Part shown: in pieces, positions 60,623 to 64,000 of the stretch
How the letters are laid out: each line of letters begins with the position of its first letter
Numbering within the stretch: position 1 is the first letter of the stretch
DNA from: Halorussus sp. MSC15.2
GTDB taxonomy: Archaea > Halobacteriota > Halobacteria > Halobacteriales > Haladaptataceae
NCBI RefSeq assembly: GCF_010747475.1
Contig: NZ_VSLZ01000001.1
Location: forward strand, 620,001 to 684,000
DNA length: 64,000 bases
Direction: 5' to 3'
Made by a program: the position numbers and the translations under genes
Notes under the pieces: generated by a model
Told to the model about the DNA's origin: nothing
What the model saw: the letters and a program-made list of their open reading frames with translations, nothing else
The model's database searches: none

Positions 60623-61153
60623 TCACCAAGACACTTGGAAGGTGCAGGTCGTTCCCTCGCTGGTCTGTTCGACGCGAACGAACGCGCCGTCGTCACTGAA
60701 CTTCTCGGCGGTCGCCTGAATGAGTCCCTCGTCGAGTTCCGGCGGGTAGGGGTTCTTGCACTCCATCACGCCGCCGGAGTCGCCGGTCTTCTCGAACTCG
60801 TAGTAGCCGATTTCGCCGCCGCGGTGGTTCATCTGGTACACGTCGTCGAGCGCTTGCATCGCCGCTTCGACCGTCTCGACGTCCGATGGCCACTCGACGA
60901 CCTGCGGAATCTCGGACCCAATCTTCGCCACCGTCTTCGGGCCGACCGTCTCGGCGAGTTCGGCGAAGGCGTCGAGGTACGACTGCATCGAGTACCACTC
61001 GCCATCGGTCGGGTTGGGCAGGCCGTGGTTGTCGAGGATTTCGAGGACTCGCTGTTCGTACGTGCTGGAGAACTGTCCGACGCCGTCCACGATGGAGCGA
61101 ACTGACCGTCCGTTGACTTCCGCTTCGGAGTTGAACGCTTCGTACTGAGGCAT
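60623..61153 (-). CDS. Haloarchaeal protein of unknown function
   Basis: 176 residues from the ATG at 61153 (a GTG six bases upstream is possible). Single domain: VRSIVDGVGQFSSTYEQRVLEILDNHGLPNPTDGEWYSMQSYLDAFAELAETVGPKTVAKIGSEIPQVVEWPSDVETVEAAMQALDDVYQMNHRGG, then GYYEFEKTGDSGGVMECKNPYPPELDEGLIQATAEKF. The layout resembles heme-NO-binding/TIGR02265-like helical proteins with a conserved Cys and Tyr, but this is uncertain. An AT-rich region with a 23-bp palindrome precedes it. Confidence 0.72.
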   Translation of the reverse strand: MPQYEAFNSEAEVNGRSVRSIVDGVGQFSSTYEQRVLEILDNHGLPNPTDGEWYSMQSYLDAFAELAETVGPKTVAKIGSEIPQVVEWPSDVETVEAAMQALDDVYQMNHRGGEIGYYEFEKTGDSGGVMECKNPYPPELDEGLIQATAEKFSDDGAFVRVEQTSEGTTCTFQVSW

Positions 61154-61198
61154 AGTCACGAGTACGTGTTTATTTTACTTATTCTTACTGTTGTGATT

Positions 61199-61221
61199 TT
61201 ATCAATTATGATAATTGATAA
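61199..61221. promoter_or_regulatory. Perfect 23-bp palindromic operator candidate
   Basis: TTATCAATTAT (61199-61209), G, ATAATTGATAA (61211-61221). It sits in the only strongly AT-rich island of the window (about 61160-61240), between the divergent 60623-61153 gene and the methyltransferase. A dimeric regulator binding here could control either gene. Confidence 0.65.
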
Positions 61222-61306
61222 CCTGAGCCTGAATGAGATTATTATGTTCGGACTCATCGACGCCACCCGTTCGCCAGCCGGCGCTTACCACTTTTCCTAG
61301 ATTAAA

Positions 61307-61313
61307 TTTATAA
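61307..61313 (+). promoter_or_regulatory. TATA box of the methyltransferase gene
   Basis: TTTATAA at 61307-61313. Leaderless initiation about 25 bp downstream points to the ATG at 61337 as start. Confidence 0.6.
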
Positions 61314-61336
61314 TGAAAAATATGCATTCGATACGC

Positions 61337-62035
61337 ATGGGTAGTTCCGACAGGTACGCAATCGACGACGTGGCATTCATCGGTCGGACGGTGGCGGAGT
61401 ACGGGCGCATGTTCGACCTCGACCTCGCGGCGTGGGAGGGGAAGTCGGTCCTCGACTGTCCGGGCGGAGCGTGTGCCTTCGTCGCCGAGGCCAACGCGCG
61501 CGGCATCGACGCGGTCGGCGTCGATATGCTGTACGACACTCCGCCCGAGGAACTGCGCGCGCGGTGCGAGGCGGACATCGACACGGCTATCGCCGGATTC
61601 GAAGGTGTCGAGGACCAGTTCGTCTGGGAGTTCTACGACGACGTGGCCGACGTGCGCACCCACTGGACCGCCGCCGCCGAGCGATTCGTCGCGGACTACG
61701 CCGACCGGTTCGACACCGACCGCTACGTCGCGGCGCGACTGCCGGACCTGCCGTTCGCCGCCGACTCGTTCTCGTTGGTCCTCTCGGCACACCTCCTGTT
61801 CCTGTACATGGACGAACTCGGCGACGAGTTCCACGAGCGGTCGCTGCTGGAACTCGCCCGCGTGGCGAGCGAGGAGGTCCGCATCTACCCCCTCGTGCGC
61901 TTCGACGGGAAGCGATACCCTCGACTGGACGACCTGCGAGCGACGCTGGCCGACGAAGGGTACGAGACCGAGATTCGGTCGGTCCCGTTCGAGTTCCAGC
62001 GAGGGGCCGACGAACTACTGCGCATCGACGTCTGA
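61337..62035 (+). CDS. Class I SAM-dependent methyltransferase
   Basis: 232 residues if the ATG at 61337 is used; ATGs at 61313 and 61322 also lie in frame, but the TATA box at 61307-61313 would be inside or too close. The Rossmann motif I is KSVLDCPGGACAFVAEANARG, then AVGVDMLYDT, LSAHLLFLYMDELGDEFH and RIYPLVRFDG. The VLDCPGGACAF form of motif I (glycine-rich with Cys) is a distinct branch. The substrate is unknown. Confidence 0.87.
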   Translation: MGSSDRYAIDDVAFIGRTVAEYGRMFDLDLAAWEGKSVLDCPGGACAFVAEANARGIDAVGVDMLYDTPPEELRARCEADIDTAIAGFEGVEDQFVWEFYDDVADVRTHWTAAAERFVADYADRFDTDRYVAARLPDLPFAADSFSLVLSAHLLFLYMDELGDEFHERSLLELARVASEEVRIYPLVRFDGKRYPRLDDLRATLADEGYETEIRSVPFEFQRGADELLRIDV

Positions 62036-62084
62036 TACTCTCACTCCTGACATTTATTGGTGGTCGATGTGTCGTGCGAACGCA

Positions 62085-62691
62085 ATGTCCGGACCGACCT
62101 TCCTCGAAGGCGACCGCGTGACGCTTCGCGTCCCCGACGAGGACGACCTGACCTTCCTGCTCGAACACGAGAACGACCCCGACGTGCGCGCGACCCGGAG
62201 CGTCTCCCTTCCCAAGGGTCCCGACGACGTTCGCCGCCGGTTCGGCGGAACGCTCGGTCGGAACGACGACACGCTCGCGCTCGTCGTCCACGCCGACGGC
62301 GCGCCCGAGGGCGAGGCGACCGGTTCGCCGGACGACTCCGCCGCCGACAGAGTCGGTCACGTCTACCTCCTCCGCGAGCGACCGAACGACCGGACGTATC
62401 GGCGCGCCGAACTCGCGTACTGGGTCGCGCTGACGAGCAGGGGAACGGATACGCCACCGACGCCGCTCGGGCAGTCCTCGACCACGGGTTCGACCGCCTC
62501 GGTCTCAACAAGGTGACTGCCGAGCGTTCGCCTCGAACGAGGCGTCCGCTCGGGTGTTGGAGAAACTGGGATTCGCCGAGGAGGGTGTCTTCCGGGAAGA
62601 GGCGTTCGTCGGCGGCGAGTTTCGAGACGTGACTCGCTTCGGACTGCTGGCCGACGAGTGGCGCGACACCGAGCGAGATGGCGGGACCTGA
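62085..62691 (+). pseudogene. GNAT acetyltransferase (RimJ/RimL type), two frameshifts
   Basis: From the ATG at 62085: MSGPTFLEGDRVTLRVPDEDDLTFLLEHENDPDVRATRS, then the frame changes at 62434-62435 (ACGAGCAG, one G short) to EQGNGYATDAARAVLDHGFDRLGLNKVTAE, and again at 62524-62526 to FASNEASARVLEKLGFAEEGVFREEAFVGGEFRDVTRFGLLADEW. The acetyl-CoA loop (QGNGYATDA) and the typical ASNxASxRVLEKLGF end are intact. With both bases restored the protein has 202 residues. It is likely a functional N-acetyltransferase gene with sequence errors. Confidence 0.83.
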
Positions 62692-62777
62692 TGCAGTGCG
62701 CTGAGAAGCAGTTCGCGGGACGCCGAAGCGGCCACGCTCGCTCGTCACGTCGCGGAGTTCGGCGTTTCGGTACCTCT

Positions 62778-64000
62778 CTACTCGTCGCGCTTCACGCCCG
62801 GGTTCGTCACCGCACCGTTCGCCGCGGAACCGAACGTCGCGCCGTACTTCGCCAGCACGCCGTTCTGGTAGGACAGTTCCGGCTCCTCGCGGTCGGCGAG
62901 GCGCGACTCGATTTCCCCGTCCGAGAGGTCGGCTTCGAGGGTCCGGTCGGGGATGTCGATGGTGACGTGGTCGCCGTCCTCTAACGCGGCGATTGGGCCG
63001 CCGTCGAACGACTCCGGGGCGACGTGGCCAATCATCGGTCCCCGGGTCGCGCCCGAGAACCGTCCGTCGGTCACCATCGCCACGTCGTCCTCGTGGCCCG
63101 CGCCGACCACCGCGGAGGTGACCCCGAGCATCTCGCGCATGCCGGGACCGCCCCGCGGCCCCTCGTTGCGGATGACGATGACGTCGCCCGACTCGATGCG
63201 GCCCTCTTGGACGTACTGCATCGCGTCCTCCTCGGTCTCGAAGACCCGCGCCGGTCCCTCGTGGTGGAAGTCGTCCTCGCCGGTGACCTTCAGAACGCCG
63301 CCGTCGGGCGCGAGGTTGCCGGTGAGAATCTTGATGGCTCCCTCCTCGTGGAAGGGGTCCTCGACCGGGCGGATGAACTCGGCGTCGATGTCGTCGTCGG
63401 CGGGCAGGTCGAGTCGCTCCAACTCCTCGGAAATCGTCCGGCCCGTCACGGTCGCCGTGTCGCCGTCGAACAGGCCCGCTTCGACCAGTCGCCGAATCAC
63501 GACCGGGACGCCGCCCTGCTCGTAGAGGTCGAGCATCGTCTTCTGGCCGCCCGGCTGGAGGTTGGCGATTTTGGGCGTACGTCGGGATATCTCGTCGAAC
63601 TCCTCGATGTCGAGGTCGATACCCGCCTCCGCGGCCAGCGCGAGCAAGTGGAGCACGGCGTTGGTGGACCCACCGATTGCGACCTGCAGCGCGATGGCGT
63701 TCTCGAACGACCGCTTGTCGAGGATGTCGGAGGGGCGGCGCTCGTTCTCGATGGCGTCGAGCGCGAGTTCGCCCGCGCGCTCGGCGACCTCGTAGCGCTC
63801 GTCGGACTCGGCGGGAGCGCCCGCACTCCCGAGCGGCGCGAGACCGAGCGCCTCCGAAATCGACGCCATCGTGTTCGCGGTGAACATCCCGCCGCAGGAC
63901 CCCGCACCGGGGCAGGCGTGGCGCTCCAGTTCGTCCAACTCCTCCTCGCTCATCTCGCCTTCGGCGACGGCACCGACGCCCTCGAAGACGTTCTGGACGG
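62778..64000 (-). CDS. ilvD: Dihydroxy-acid dehydratase (5' end beyond window)
   Basis: The frame enters from the right edge and runs to the stop at 62778; 407 codons are visible. [32 protein letters not shown] carries the Fe-S cysteine, [22 protein letters not shown] and [54 protein letters not shown] complete the ILVD signatures. It catalyses the third step of valine/isoleucine synthesis. The C-terminus ends [12 protein letters not shown] as expected. Confidence 0.95.
   Translation of the reverse strand, partial: VQNVFEGVGAVAEGEMSEEELDELERHACPGAGSCGGMFTANTMASISEALGLAPLGSAGAPAESDERYEVAERAGELALDAIENERRPSDILDKRSFENAIALQVAIGGSTNAVLHLLALAAEAGIDLDIEEFDEISRRTPKIANLQPGGQKTMLDLYEQGGVPVVIRRLVEAGLFDGDTATVTGRTISEELERLDLPADDDIDAEFIRPVEDPFHEEGAIKILTGNLAPDGGVLKVTGEDDFHHEGPARVFETEEDAMQYVQEGRIESGDVIVIRNEGPRGGPGMREMLGVTSAVVGAGHEDDVAMVTDGRFSGATRGPMIGHVAPESFDGGPIAALEDGDHVTIDIPDRTLEADLSDGEIESRLADREEPELSYQNGVLAKYGATFGSAANGAVTNPGVKRDE

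Noticed and set aside
1-64000. CRISPR array, transposase or prophage genes
   Set aside because: No regularly spaced 28-37-bp repeats, no Cas, IS or capsid/integrase motifs were found among the open frames.

Overview
The window is a gene-dense, GC-rich stretch of a haloarchaeal chromosome (class Halobacteria). Direct signs are acidic proteomes with high-GC third positions, archaeal information genes (TFS, Cbf5, Orc1/Cdc6, family B polymerase, HerA/NurA), archaeal-type leaderless promoters, Tat signal peptides, a PGF-CTERM-like surface protein, HalOD1 and bacterio-opsin-activator (Bat) regulators, KaiC/RAD55-like and TrmB proteins. The genus cannot be fixed from sequence alone. A Halorussus/Haladaptatus-type organism would fit but is only inference. 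No transposase, prophage or CRISPR array was seen.

Layout. 1-11 kb: partial lipase-maturation-factor-like protein, HalOD1 protein, a Bat-type regulator, transcription factor S, DedA, a zinc-ribbon/coiled-coil pair, HAD hydrolase, two paralogous small membrane proteins, GTPBP1-like GTPase, a membrane-anchored Mrr-like protein, a BGTF-type surface protein and a J-domain protein. 11-24.6 kb: DUF255 thioredoxin-domain protein, a DUF2178-XRE autoregulatory module, TrmB, an amino acid permease-Usp fusion, two Tat-secreted proteins, TrkA-TrkH potassium uptake, two Bat regulators and a lone Lrp/AsnC effector domain. 24.6-36 kb: NurA and HerA (DNA end resection), 7TM histidine kinase, UspA, KaiC-like ATPase, NAD kinase, MptA, a carotenoid-type membrane protein, a zinc finger. 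36-51 kb: PyrF, second HAD, DUF2240, HFX_2341-type regulator, DUF1405, PdxS, ThrB, and the archaeal adk-DUF106-cmk-cbf5 cluster, then an aspartoacylase-type enzyme and tRNA-Pro(GGG). 51-64 kb: metzincin-like lipoprotein, a PolB2-like polymerase operon with a RecA-fold paralogue, a large receiver-PAS-PAS-GAF histidine kinase, Orc1/Cdc6, a beta-keto acid cleavage enzyme, a methyltransferase, a GNAT acetyltransferase and IlvD (partial).

Two things stand out. First, the three-gene operon at 52.5-55.6 kb (RecA/RadA-fold protein with an apparently lost Walker A motif, a ~100-aa protein, and an exonuclease-less family B polymerase) looks like an accessory or mutagenic polymerase cassette, comparable in logic to bacterial ImuA-ImuB/DnaE2. 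Second, the histidine kinase at 55.9-58.2 kb carries seven consecutive short palindromes inside its coding sequence, exactly at the ATPase N-box, where they repeat the N-box peptide in frame. Related triloop palindromes, several containing GCGAAGC, lie in other linkers and gene ends.

A caution for users: eight genes are broken by about twelve frame shifts. In ten sites the lost base can be explained by shortening of a G or C run, so long-read consensus errors are the likeliest cause. I annotate the full gene spans and mark them as frameshifted.
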